Shown piece by piece: positions 1 to 5,908 of a DNA stretch of 7,648 bases (the stretch's first letter is position 1; every line of letters starts with the position of its first letter). Under the pieces are notes generated by a model. That model ran no database searches. It saw only the letters and a program-made list of their open reading frames with translations, and was not told the DNA's origin. Both the position numbers and the translations under genes were made by a program. Origin of the DNA: an uncultured Dialister sp. (GTDB taxonomy: Bacteria > Bacillota > Negativicutes > Veillonellales > Dialisteraceae); NCBI GenBank assembly GCA_934193095.1, contig CAKPUX010000074.1, forward strand, positions 1-7,648, given 5' to 3'.

Positions 1-420
1 CACTGCCACCTTCACACCGCTCCCTACGACGGCATCCCCGCTCTCCTGTCCGCGCTTCAAAGAAGAGGGATCCGTACCGCCGTCGCCTCAAACAAGGATG
101 AAGCAGATGTAGAAAAACTCGCCGCGCTGCATTTCCCCCGTCTTTTCGACGCCATCATGGGCAACTCCCCTGCCATCCATAGAAAGCCTGCGCCCGACAT
201 GCTTGATCGCATTCTCCATGACCTTTCCATCCCGAAAGAGCAAGCCGTCTATATCGGTGACTCGGAAGTAGACATCGAGACAGCCAAAAATGCCGGTCTT
301 CCCTGCATCTCCGTCACATGGGGATTTAGAAATAAAAACTTTCTCGCCCGCCATGGCGCGACATGCATCGTAGAGAATGCAACGGAGCTGGCGATGGAAT
401 TGGGGATTAGGGAATCTTAA
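1..420 (+). CDS. HAD-superfamily hydrolase, phosphoglycolate phosphatase-like (5' end missing)
   Basis: The frame is open from the first base to the TAA at 418-420, giving 139 residues with no start, so the gene begins outside the window. Visible HAD motifs: motif II serine in AVASNKD (about residues 27-33), motif III lysine in RKPAPD (K62), and motif IV acidic loop GDSEVD (86-91) followed by the usual TAKNAG helix. Motif I (DxDGT) and the cap domain must lie upstream; about 75-80 residues are missing if it has the usual 215-220 residue length. The pattern matches the Gph/PgpB-like group, which dephosphorylates small phosphometabolites such as 2-phosphoglycolate in the cytoplasm. The substrate cannot be read from sequence. 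The stop codon directly abuts the heptamer array of repeat A1. An internal ATG at 157 opens the same frame but would discard motif II, so it is not the start. Confidence 0.88.
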   Translation, partial: HCHLHTAPYDGIPALLSALQRRGIRTAVASNKDEADVEKLAALHFPRLFDAIMGNSPAIHRKPAPDMLDRILHDLSIPKEQAVYIGDSEVDIETAKNAGLPCISVTWGFRNKNFLARHGATCIVENATELAMELGIRES

Positions 421-624
421 GTGACTGGTGACTGGTGGCTGGTGGCTAGTGACTGGTGACTAGTAGCTAGTGGCTAGGGATTAGGTTTGCGATACGAAAA
501 AACCGCTAGTTTCAAACCTCCGCGGCGTTTCCATATTTTTATGCACCGCACCACCCCCGCCCTCCCCTCCGAACCTGCTCCCCCGCTGAACCTCTTTCGC
601 ATGTAATCAAAGGGCAGCACGCCC
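421..624 (+). repeat. Intergenic repeat A1 with 7-bp tandem array
   Basis: Nine heptamer units run from 421 to 483 (GTGACTG, GTGGCTA, GTAGCTA, GGGATTA and similar), starting at the base after the HAD stop codon. A conserved block (481-527) follows. It contains TGCGATACGA at 488-497 and can fold through AGGTTTG with CAAACCT. The block matches the reverse complement of 1957-2003 at 45 of 47 positions. A second block at 594-624 matches the reverse complement of 1880-1910 at 27 of 31 positions. The middle (528-593) is C-rich and diverged. No coding frame is supported here. Confidence 0.85.
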
Positions 625-648
625 GAGGGGCTACCCCTGAACCCACAC

Positions 649-685
649 AAAAACGCTCGCCCTAAAAAAAGGACGAGCGTTTTTT
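649..685. terminator. Bidirectional intrinsic terminator for ompA and the HAD gene
   Basis: The arms AAAAACGCTCG (with CC inside) and GGACGAGCGTTTTT pair across an A-rich loop (663-670), with one internal mismatch. T runs follow the stem on both strands. It lies 12 bases past the ompA stop on the minus strand and also ends plus-strand transcription coming from the HAD gene and A1. Confidence 0.85.
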
Positions 686-697
686 ATATGTCTCACA

Positions 698-1765
698 TTA
701 TTTATGTTCAAAAATATCGACGCGGCGAGCGGCAGCGTGATCCTTGCTGTCACTGTCTGCCCCTTTCACCATTTCGACCAGCTTTGTCGCATCGACGCCC
801 TGAGAGACAGCGTATTCCTTGACGCTCTTCACGCGCTGGGCAGCGAGCTCTTTGTTGTACTCTGCACTGCCGGTCGGATCCGCACGGCCGACGAGCTTGA
901 AGACATGGCCGGTTTCCTTGGCCTGCTTCACGAAGGCATCCAGATTCACCTTCTGGGCATTCTGAATATCCGCCGAGTCACTTTCAAAGAGGACGCTGTT
1001 CAGATAGTAATCATTTTCCGCTGCCTTAGCCGGTGTTTCTGCCGGAAGCGTTTCTTCCGGAGCCTCTGTCCTCACCACACTCACATCGCTAGGCTCATCT
1101 TCTTCGAAATCATAATTCTTCGAAGGCTCTTCCTCATAGGACATGACCGGGTCATGTCCGCCGAAGCGATACGAAACGCCTGCCAGGAATCCCTTATAAG
1201 AGACATTGCGGTCACTGTTTCCGCGAGTATTCATATAGCGATAGCCGGCCGTCAGATCCACGTTGCTGTCGACAGCCATGTTCACGCCGGCTTCCCACAT
1301 GGAGGTCTCTTCCGTGCCGAGAGCCCCTTTGGCATAGACATCGACGACGTCCGTCACAGGCTGACGGGCTACGACGCCCAGCTGGAAAATATTGTTGGTG
1401 GCTTTGCCATTATCCAGCATCACCGACGGATAGTCCTTCATGGCGATGCGGTTCCAGCCCGCAAAAGCAGCGACCTGCGGATGCAGGGAGTACACTGCAT
1501 TGAGTTCATTCATATTTCCATTCGTATGGTCCGTGTGAAGTCCGGTGTACTGGTACTGCGCTGCCCATTTATCGGTGATCCCATAGCTCACGCCGCCCAG
1601 GAAATTCCATTCTCCATCCGACTTGTAGCCGGCGGTGCGAGCCGCCGAGTCCCACATGCCTGCATTGATCTCAAATTCACCCGGACGGAAGGTCGTCTGC
1701 GGGGATGCGAATGCGGTCGTAGAGATCGCAGCCAGCGCCAGCATCATAGCGATTGTCTTTTTCAT
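698..1765 (-). CDS. OmpA-like outer-membrane protein (beta-barrel plus peptidoglycan-binding domain)
   Basis: 355 residues. Residues 1-20 are a signal peptide (MKK start, hydrophobic core, cleavage likely after AFA). Residues 21-201 show alternating aromatic/hydrophobic strands ending in GFLAGVSYRF, as expected for an 8-strand OmpA-type barrel. Residues 205-250 are an acidic, Pro/Glu-rich linker. Residues 252-355 are an OmpA C-terminal domain with GRADPTGSAEYN (D296) and the conserved R311 that together bind diaminopimelate in peptidoglycan. Known role of the family: tethering outer membrane to cell wall. The frame extends to a GTG at 1774, but that codon is part of the Shine-Dalgarno GAGGTGA; the ATG at 1765 has ideal spacing and is chosen. 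It is monocistronic with its own promoter and terminator, and enclosed by inverted repeats A1 and A2. It lacks the SLH domain of the OmpM porins, so it is not OmpM. Confidence 0.92.
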   Translation of the reverse strand: MKKTIAMMLALAAISTTAFASPQTTFRPGEFEINAGMWDSAARTAGYKSDGEWNFLGGVSYGITDKWAAQYQYTGLHTDHTNGNMNELNAVYSLHPQVAAFAGWNRIAMKDYPSVMLDNGKATNNIFQLGVVARQPVTDVVDVYAKGALGTEETSMWEAGVNMAVDSNVDLTAGYRYMNTRGNSDRNVSYKGFLAGVSYRFGGHDPVMSYEEEPSKNYDFEEDEPSDVSVVRTEAPEETLPAETPAKAAENDYYLNSVLFESDSADIQNAQKVNLDAFVKQAKETGHVFKLVGRADPTGSAEYNKELAAQRVKSVKEYAVSQGVDATKLVEMVKGADSDSKDHAAARRVDIFEHK

Positions 1766-1826
1766 GATCTTCACCTCGTAGAAAAAATCAGGGAAAGTGT
1801 CATAGGATATTGTTCATATATATCTT

Positions 1827-1855
1827 ATTATATCATTCCATGTAAAGGCGAAGAA
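1827..1855 (-). promoter_or_regulatory. Probable ompA promoter
   Basis: On the minus strand a perfect TATAAT lies at 1827-1832, about 62 bases upstream of the ompA ATG. A weak -35 (TTCTTC, 1850-1855) is 17 bases further up. The surrounding AT-rich stretch (1800-1840) supports the -10 call; the -35 is uncertain. Confidence 0.6.
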
Positions 1856-1879
1856 CCCAGCGGTGCCGGGCGTCTCGTG

Positions 1880-2042
1880 GGGCGTGCTGTCCCTTGATTG
1901 CGTGCGAAAGCCTCGCTTGAATAAGAAATAAGAAATGGAGCATAAGAATGTAGAAGCGCCGCGGAGGTTTGAAACCAGCGGTTTTCTCGTATCGCAAACC
2001 TAATCCCTAGCTACTAGTCCCTAGTCACCAATCACCTATCCT
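1880..2042 (-). repeat. Intergenic repeat A2, inverted copy of A1
   Basis: Read on the minus strand it begins with about six degenerate heptamers (2001-2042), then the conserved block (1957-2003; TGCGATACGAGAA at 1984-1996 plus strand complement). An AT-rich middle containing CATTCTTATGC (1940-1950) follows, and the block at 1880-1910 comes last. A1 and A2 face each other across ompA, about 1.25 kb apart at their inner ends. In this copy the hairpin is better preserved than in A1 (AGGTTTG with CAAACCT, plus inner AAACC with GGTTT). The heptamer edge is interrupted by the MITE-like element at 2043. Confidence 0.85.
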
Positions 2043-2207
2043 TAGGGAAACGCTGATTAAATCACAGAATCAGATTTCATATGGATTTTTATACATAGCG
2101 TCGTCGACATCCTCCTTAAATAGCTCGCTATTCGCGTCGAATGTCTCCTCGCTCTGTATAAAAATCCAAGAATGAAATCCGATAACGATTTAATCAGTGT
2201 TTCCCTA
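2043..2207. mobile_element. MITE-like fold-back element, 165 bp
   Basis: Two 58-base arms (2043-2100 and 2150-2207) are inverted copies. The outer 21 bases agree at 20 positions (GGGAAACRCTGATTAAATC after the TA) and the inner block around GGATTTTTATACA also matches, with a small indel between. Both ends are TA, consistent with a TA target duplication as in IS630 and some IS5-group elements; the family is not certain. The 49-base centre has no coding frame, so any movement would need a transposase in trans. It sits between the heptamer edge of A2 and the end of the ppk2 gene, and its right tip supplies that gene's TAG stop. In the ppk2 mRNA it would form a long hairpin directly after the stop codon. 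Confidence 0.75.
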
Positions 2208-3140
2208 GTTTCCGCCTTTCATCATATCCTGCATTTCTTCGATCATGCCGACATTGCCGCTTTCGATGAGACGGCGGAATTCATCGAGCTGGTTCTTGAT
2301 CTCCTTCGACATTTCCGGAAATTCCGGCGCAATATCGCGCAGCGCCTTGATGACGATCTGCGAGACGACAAAGCGGGTATACCACTTATTATCCGCCGGA
2401 ACGATGTACCACGGCGCAGCCTTTGTGCTGGTCGCCGTGATCATCTCGCTGTAAAGCTCCTGATAGCGGTCCCAGTAGCGGCGTTCATTGATATCTGCCA
2501 TGGAGAATTTCCAGTTTTTCTTCTTGTTCAGGATGCGCTCAGCCAGACGGTTGCGCTGCTCATCCTTGGAGACATGGAGAAAGATTTTGATGACATGGAA
2601 GCCATTCTCCCCCAGATAGCGCTCCCAGTCCTTGATCTGCCGGTAGCGGGTATCCCAGATATTTTTATTGACAAGATTCTGCGGCAGCTTGTCCTCTTTG
2701 ATGAGGTCATGCACGCGGGTCACGATGACATCTTCATAATGGGAACGGTTGAAGATGCCGATATCCCCGCGGCGCGGCAGCGCACGATTGATACGCCACA
2801 TGTAGTCGTGGTCCTTTTCTTCACTGTTCGGCTGCTTGAAGGAAACGACATGGACGCCATTCGGATCCAGATGCGAGAAGACGTGCTTGATCGTCCCGTC
2901 CTTGCCTGCCGCATCCATCGCCTGCAGGACGATGATGAGCCCATAGGTACTCTGTGCATAGAGCTTTGCCTGCAAGAGATTGATCTCTTCCAATGCTTCC
3001 GGAAAAGCAGCTGTCTTGACGGCTTCCTTGTCGATGTCGATATCGCAGGCCGTGGCAATCTTTTTGAGGTTGATCTTATCGCCTTCCTTGGCACGATAGC
3101 GGTCAATGTCGATCTTGATCTCAGGCATTTCTTTTTCCAT
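2205..3140 (-). CDS. ppk2: PPK2-family polyphosphate:nucleotide phosphotransferase, downstream copy
   Basis: 311 residues, a normal single-domain PPK2 length. Walker A is MDAAGKDGT (75-83) and the Walker B region is NRSHYED (131-137). Also present are the basic lid-like stretch HVSKDEQRNRL (189-199) and the conserved APWYIVPADNKWYTR (242-256). The NRSHYED form fits the class III-like/PPK2_rel_1 group, whose members transfer phosphate between polyphosphate and AMP/ADP in the cytoplasm; direction and nucleotide preference here are inferred. The start ATG at 3140 follows AAGGAGAG with a 7-base gap, which favours it over the ATG four codons later. It lies 138 bases downstream of a same-strand paralogue, with the parS site between. 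The last codons read GGN then TAG, and the TAG is the tip of the MITE-like element. The end still aligns with the paralogue plus about two residues, so little has been lost. Confidence 0.93.
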   Translation of the reverse strand: MEKEMPEIKIDIDRYRAKEGDKINLKKIATACDIDIDKEAVKTAAFPEALEEINLLQAKLYAQSTYGLIIVLQAMDAAGKDGTIKHVFSHLDPNGVHVVSFKQPNSEEKDHDYMWRINRALPRRGDIGIFNRSHYEDVIVTRVHDLIKEDKLPQNLVNKNIWDTRYRQIKDWERYLGENGFHVIKIFLHVSKDEQRNRLAERILNKKKNWKFSMADINERRYWDRYQELYSEMITATSTKAAPWYIVPADNKWYTRFVVSQIVIKALRDIAPEFPEMSKEIKNQLDEFRRLIESGNVGMIEEMQDMMKGGN

Positions 3141-3170
3141 GGTCGTTCTCTCCTTTTGATAATGATTGTT

Positions 3171-3199
3171 GTTATAAGTGTATTTGTTTCACGTGAAAC
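3171..3199 (-). promoter_or_regulatory. Possible promoter of the downstream ppk2 overlapping parS
   Basis: TATAAC on the minus strand at 3171-3176 is a 5/6 match to a -10 box, 31 bases upstream of the ATG. A hexamer at the expected -35 distance (GTTTCA, 3194-3199) lies inside parS and is a weak match. Alternatively the gene is read through from the upstream ppk2, since no terminator with a T run is seen in the gap. Confidence 0.35.
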
Positions 3200-3200
3200 A
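3185..3200. other. parS centromere site (ParB/Spo0J binding)
   Basis: TGTTTCACGTGAAACA is a perfect 16-base palindrome and an exact match to the bacterial chromosomal parS consensus. ParB loads here, spreads and slides on DNA, and recruits ParA and SMC to segregate the origin region. It lies in the 138-base gap between the two ppk2 genes, unusually close upstream of a start codon. No second copy is visible in the window. The presence of recF and dciA nearby independently supports an origin-proximal location, where parS sites cluster. Confidence 0.92.
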
Positions 3201-3211
3201 TGGCTCCCATC

Positions 3212-3239
3212 CGCAGGCGGAAAGGATCTCCCGCCTGCG
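3212..3239. other. GC-rich stem-loop beside parS
   Basis: CGCAGGCGG (3212-3220) pairs perfectly with CCGCCTGCG (3231-3239) over a 10-base loop. No T run follows on either strand, so it is not a standard intrinsic terminator. It lies between the upstream ppk2 stop and parS and could stabilise the upstream mRNA's 3' end. Confidence 0.55.
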
Positions 3240-3278
3240 CCCGAAATGGCGGCGTAAAAGGGCCTAAGCTCTGCCGCC

Positions 3279-4205
3279 TTACTTCTTGATCGCCTGCTGG
3301 ATCTCTTCGAGCGACTTCACATCCACAGAGGAGATGAGCTTTTTGAATTTTTCGAGCTGTTCGGCGATGTCGGGAGCCAGCGGCGGGAACTGGGGATCGA
3401 TCTTCTTCAGCGCCTGCAGTGTGATCTGCGAGACGACGTAGCGGGTGTACCACTTGTTATCCGCCGGAACGATATACCACGGCGCATAGTCTTTCGATGT
3501 TTTGGAAATCATTTCTCCGTAAATTTCCTGATACTGGTCCCAGTACTGGCGTTCACGCATATCTGCCATGGAGAATTTCCAGTTTTTCTGCTGGTTGAAG
3601 ATGCGGTCCATGAGGCGCTTCTGCTGCTCCTCTTTGGATACATGCAGAAAGATCTTGACCATGGGAAAGCCGTTGGCTGCCAGATATTTTTCCCAGTTTG
3701 TGATCTGCTCATAACGCTCTTCCCAAATGTCCTTGTGAATGAGATTTCTCGGAAGCTGCCCCTGATGGATCAGATCATGAATGCGCGTCACGATGACGTC
3801 TTCATACTGCGAACGGTTGAAAATGCCGATATTTCCGCGCTCCGGCAGGGCTTTATTGATGCGCCACATGTAATCATGATCCTTCTCCTCACTTGTCGGC
3901 TGTTTGAAGGAGACGACCTTCACGCCGCCCGGATTGAGGCTCGCAAAGACATGGTTCACCGTGCCGTCCTTGCCGGCCGCATCCATCGCCTGCAGGACGA
4001 TGATGAGACCGTAGGTATTCTGGGCATAGAGCTTTTCCTGAAGCACCTTCAATTTTTCGATGGTTTCCGGAAAATATCTTTCCTTCACTTCTGCTTTCTC
4101 GATCTTCACATCGCAGGCGGTCGGGAAATCCTTCAGTGAGATCTTTTCCCCTTCTTTGACGCGATACCGATCGATATCGATCTTTCCATTCTTACTCTCC
4201 GGCAT
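3279..4205 (-). CDS. ppk2: PPK2-family polyphosphate:nucleotide phosphotransferase, upstream copy
   Basis: 308 residues. Walker A MDAAGKDGT (74-82), Walker B region NRSQYED (130-136), HVSKEEQQKRL (188-198) and APWYIVPADNKWYTR (241-255) are all present. It aligns end to end with the downstream copy, roughly two thirds identical by eye and about 84% in the nucleotide-binding core, so the pair is an old tandem duplication that has diverged. It carries Q in place of H in the NRSHYED motif; whether this changes activity is unknown. The start ATG at 4205 has AAGGA five bases upstream. A candidate promoter at 4280-4299 lies 74 bases upstream. Likely cytoplasmic, using polyphosphate as donor or product with nucleoside mono/diphosphates. 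It may be co-transcribed with the downstream copy. Confidence 0.93.
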   Translation of the reverse strand: MPESKNGKIDIDRYRVKEGEKISLKDFPTACDVKIEKAEVKERYFPETIEKLKVLQEKLYAQNTYGLIIVLQAMDAAGKDGTVNHVFASLNPGGVKVVSFKQPTSEEKDHDYMWRINKALPERGNIGIFNRSQYEDVIVTRIHDLIHQGQLPRNLIHKDIWEERYEQITNWEKYLAANGFPMVKIFLHVSKEEQQKRLMDRIFNQQKNWKFSMADMRERQYWDQYQEIYGEMISKTSKDYAPWYIVPADNKWYTRYVVSQITLQALKKIDPQFPPLAPDIAEQLEKFKKLISSVDVKSLEEIQQAIKK

Positions 4206-4279
4206 ACAGATCCTTCCTTTCTGTCTGACGGGCCATATATCCGCGGAAAATCAAGCCCATTTCTTTCGCATTTGCTTTT

Positions 4280-4299
4280 ATTATAGTGCATTTCCCCCA
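4280..4299 (-). promoter_or_regulatory. Probable promoter of the upstream ppk2
   Basis: A perfect TATAAT lies on the minus strand at 4280-4285, in an AT-rich setting. There is no good -35 at 17 bases. Instead the block TGGGGGAAAT (4290-4299) ends four bases upstream of the -10. The same block at the same distance is found in front of recF. Confidence 0.6.
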
Positions 4300-4344
4300 T
4301 ATGCATTTAATAAAAAAGCAATAGAGACAGTTATAGAAAATTTA

Positions 4345-4380
4345 TTCACAAAGTCGGAAGAAGGCAGGCTATAGTATAAT
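4345..4380 (+). promoter_or_regulatory. Possible dciA promoter
   Basis: TTCACA (4345-4350, 5/6 to a -35) is 19 bases from TATAGT (4370-4375). An overlapping perfect TATAAT sits at 4375-4380 but then has no -35. Either start gives a leader of about 240 bases that carries the whole A3 repeat before the dciA ribosome site. Confidence 0.45.
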
Positions 4381-4391
4381 AGAAGTAATAA

Positions 4392-4612
4392 GTAGCTGGT
4401 GAACAGGGACTAGTGACTAGTGACTAGTGACTAGTGATTAGGGATTAGGCTTACGATTTTCCCCAGCGCAGTAGCGCCCTACTATGAAATGAGCCTGTCA
4501 GGTTCAGCTGGGACGAAAGGGGCGCACAATTCATATAGCCCCCTTATATGTATAACTTCGCCGCGCTTATCATTCTTATGCGCTGCACCAGCATTTTTCA
4601 TTTCGTATTTCA
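4392..4612 (+). repeat. Intergenic repeat A3 (diverged) in the dciA leader
   Basis: Eight heptamers run from 4392 to 4447 (GTAGCTG, GTGAACA, GGGACTA, GTGACTA three times, GTGATTA, GGGATTA). A degraded version of the A-family core follows (GGCTTACGATTTT). The inner part matches A2: CATTCTTATGC at 4571-4581 is exact, preceded by GCGCTT and followed by a T-rich stretch. The middle (4455-4560) has no counterpart in A1 or A2 and may be an insertion. The orientation is the same as A1. The inner boundary is approximate. Confidence 0.6.
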
Positions 4613-4631
4613 CATTTCAACGGAGGCCTTT

Positions 4632-5528
4632 ATGGACGAAGATAAGAAACCCACAGGAAAACGGTTTCGCCGGATGGAGAATATTTCCAGCGTATTTTCC
4701 TCCTCCGACCTGAACCATCGGCTCTTCGGTCACGAAGGATTCCAATTCTTCCTCTTCCAGAAGCGTTGGGAAAAGCTGGTGGGCCAGGTGATGGCGAAGG
4801 AGTCCTATGTCTCAAGCTATAAGAATGACGTACTCTTCGTGACTGTCACGAATTCCGTCTTTCTCCAGCAGCTCTATGTCATCAAGAACGATATCCTTTC
4901 GCGCCTGTCGGAGGATGAATTCGGAAAGCGATTCACAGACATCCGCTTCATCGCCGGTCCGCGAAAGAAGAAATACCAGACCTTCACGACCTTAGATCCC
5001 ATCAATCGCGCGATCGAAAAGGAGCAGCGCATGTATGACCAGCCGCTGACAGACAAGGAGACCGACTGGATCCGGCACTGGGTCAGTGCGCATATAGAAA
5101 AGGAAGCTCTGCAGGCTCCCTTCTCCGATATGATGAAGGCTGTCCTCCAGATCCGAAAAGGCGAGCTCGCCGCCGGATACCATCCCTGCCAGCGCTGCGG
5201 CGCACTCACGCCGCCGGATACCTCGCTCTGCAGCAGCTGCGAGCGCAAAAACCGTCAGGAAAAGCGCGCCCGCGTCATCGAGCTGCTTCGAAGGAATCCG
5301 CATTTCACCTTTCAGGAGGTCACGAGCCGCTTCCCCTGTACCTATCCGCTCTATGAGTCCTGCGTGAATCAGCTGATCCACGGGTATAAGGAGCGCATTT
5401 TTCATCAATTTGCCCGCCCGGATGAGAAGCGCCGCCTCCTCGCTCTCCTGACCCATCGCCCCATCGAGTCCATGACGGATCAGGAAGCAGAGGAAGCACT
5501 GAAAAAGCTCCCCAAAAAGTCATGGTGA
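4632..5528 (+). CDS. dciA: DUF721/DciA-family replicative helicase loader with zinc ribbon
   Basis: 298 residues from the ATG at 4632, chosen because GGAGG (4622-4626) sits five bases upstream. The same frame is open to an ATG at 4548, but that extension is hydrophobic, lacks a ribosome site and overlaps repeat A3. Residues 15-105 carry the DUF721 pattern: W46 in FQKRWEKLVGQVMAKES, then the LFVTVTNSVFLQQLYVIKNDIL strand-helix. Residues 186-203 form a CxxC-x10-CxxC zinc ribbon (C186, C189, C200, C203). A helical C-terminal part follows. DciA is the widespread loader of DnaB in bacteria without DnaC or DnaI; plain DciA proteins are often 100-190 residues, so this is a long, multi-domain form. 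It acts with DnaA/DnaB at the origin and converges with recF across a strong terminator. The helicase-loading role is inferred from family; the tail's role is unknown. Confidence 0.82.
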   Translation: MDEDKKPTGKRFRRMENISSVFSSSDLNHRLFGHEGFQFFLFQKRWEKLVGQVMAKESYVSSYKNDVLFVTVTNSVFLQQLYVIKNDILSRLSEDEFGKRFTDIRFIAGPRKKKYQTFTTLDPINRAIEKEQRMYDQPLTDKETDWIRHWVSAHIEKEALQAPFSDMMKAVLQIRKGELAAGYHPCQRCGALTPPDTSLCSSCERKNRQEKRARVIELLRRNPHFTFQEVTSRFPCTYPLYESCVNQLIHGYKERIFHQFARPDEKRRLLALLTHRPIESMTDQEAEEALKKLPKKSW

Positions 5529-5596
5529 GAAAAGGGATACGATCGGCCGTTTCCAAGCCGCCATCCCCTTCCCTGCCGCGCCTATTTCCGCCAATA

Positions 5597-5648
5597 AAAA
5601 AAGGAGCTGTGAAGAAATGAATCCTCATTTCTTTACAGCTCCTTTTTT
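5597..5648. terminator. Strong bidirectional intrinsic terminator between dciA and recF
   Basis: A 24-base stem (5597-5620 with 5625-5648, one G:T pair) closes a 4-base ATCC loop. The stem is flanked by A and T runs, so it works on both strands. It ends dciA (69 bases past its stop) and is also the first clear stop for recF transcripts. Confidence 0.92.
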
Positions 5649-5663
5649 ACTTTACTTTCATTT

Positions 5664-5903
5664 GGTTCAAGGTTCAGGGTTCAGGGTTCAGGGCTCTCGT
5701 GGCGGCTTCGCCGCCTTTTTTTGAAGATGGTATTCTCGTATCGCAGCCTTCCCCTCTAGGGGAAGGTGCCCGAAAGGGGCGGATAGGGTGACTATGGCAT
5801 GAAAGACAGCTGGGATAAAGTTTCCCGGTCACTCCTATGAGAGCTGCAAGTCCCCCGCGGCAGATGGAACGCGAAAATAAGATGATCGTTATTTCACATC
5901 GCC
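5664..5903 (+). repeat. Intergenic repeat B1 next to the recF 3' end
   Basis: Four heptamers (GGTTCAA, then GGTTCAG three times, 5664-5691) lead into an outer block (5683-5763). That block matches the reverse complement of 7358-7438 with few mismatches over 81 bases. It includes a GC hairpin, TTCTCGTATCGCA (5733-5745) and a perfect CCTTCCCC/GGGGAAGG palindrome (5747-5766). An inner block (5853-5903) matches the reverse complement of 7059-7109 at 48 of 51 positions. The middle (5764-5852) is diverged; GGTGCCCGAAAGGGGC and GCATGAAAG recall parts of B2. The repeat ends five bases short of the recF stop codon. I see no gene in it. Confidence 0.9.
5701..5722 (+). terminator. Terminator-like hairpin inside B1
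   Basis: GGCGGC and GCCGCC pair around a TTC loop (5701-5715) and are followed by seven T (5716-5722) on the plus strand. It could back up the dciA terminator. On the minus strand no T run follows. Confidence 0.65.
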
Positions 5904-5908
5904 ATTGT

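Noticed and set aside
1766..1774. GTG start of ompA three codons upstream
   Set aside because: The GTG is part of the Shine-Dalgarno sequence; the ATG at 1765 has proper spacing and gives a typical MKK signal peptide start.
704..1897. A 397-codon open frame on the plus strand opposite ompA
   Set aside because: It is antisense to a gene with signal peptide and clear OmpA domain, its composition is unlike a real protein (rich in His, Arg, Ile runs), and it runs past ompA into non-coding DNA.
3212..3239. Intrinsic terminator between the ppk2 genes
   Set aside because: The stem is good but no T run follows on either strand, so read-through into the downstream ppk2 remains possible.
2172..3257. 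Long plus-strand open frame opposite the downstream ppk2
   Set aside because: It starts inside the MITE-like element, is antisense to a clear PPK2 protein and matches no family. A similar open frame opposite the second ppk2 (3642-4139) shows it is a by-product of codon use.
4392..4447. CRISPR array or telomere-like repeat
   Set aside because: The units are 7 bases with no spacers, they are degenerate, and they occur as edges of dispersed intergenic repeats.
4548..4631. N-terminal extension of dciA
   Set aside because: No ribosome site before 4548 and the segment lies in repeat A3; GGAGG directly precedes the ATG at 4632.
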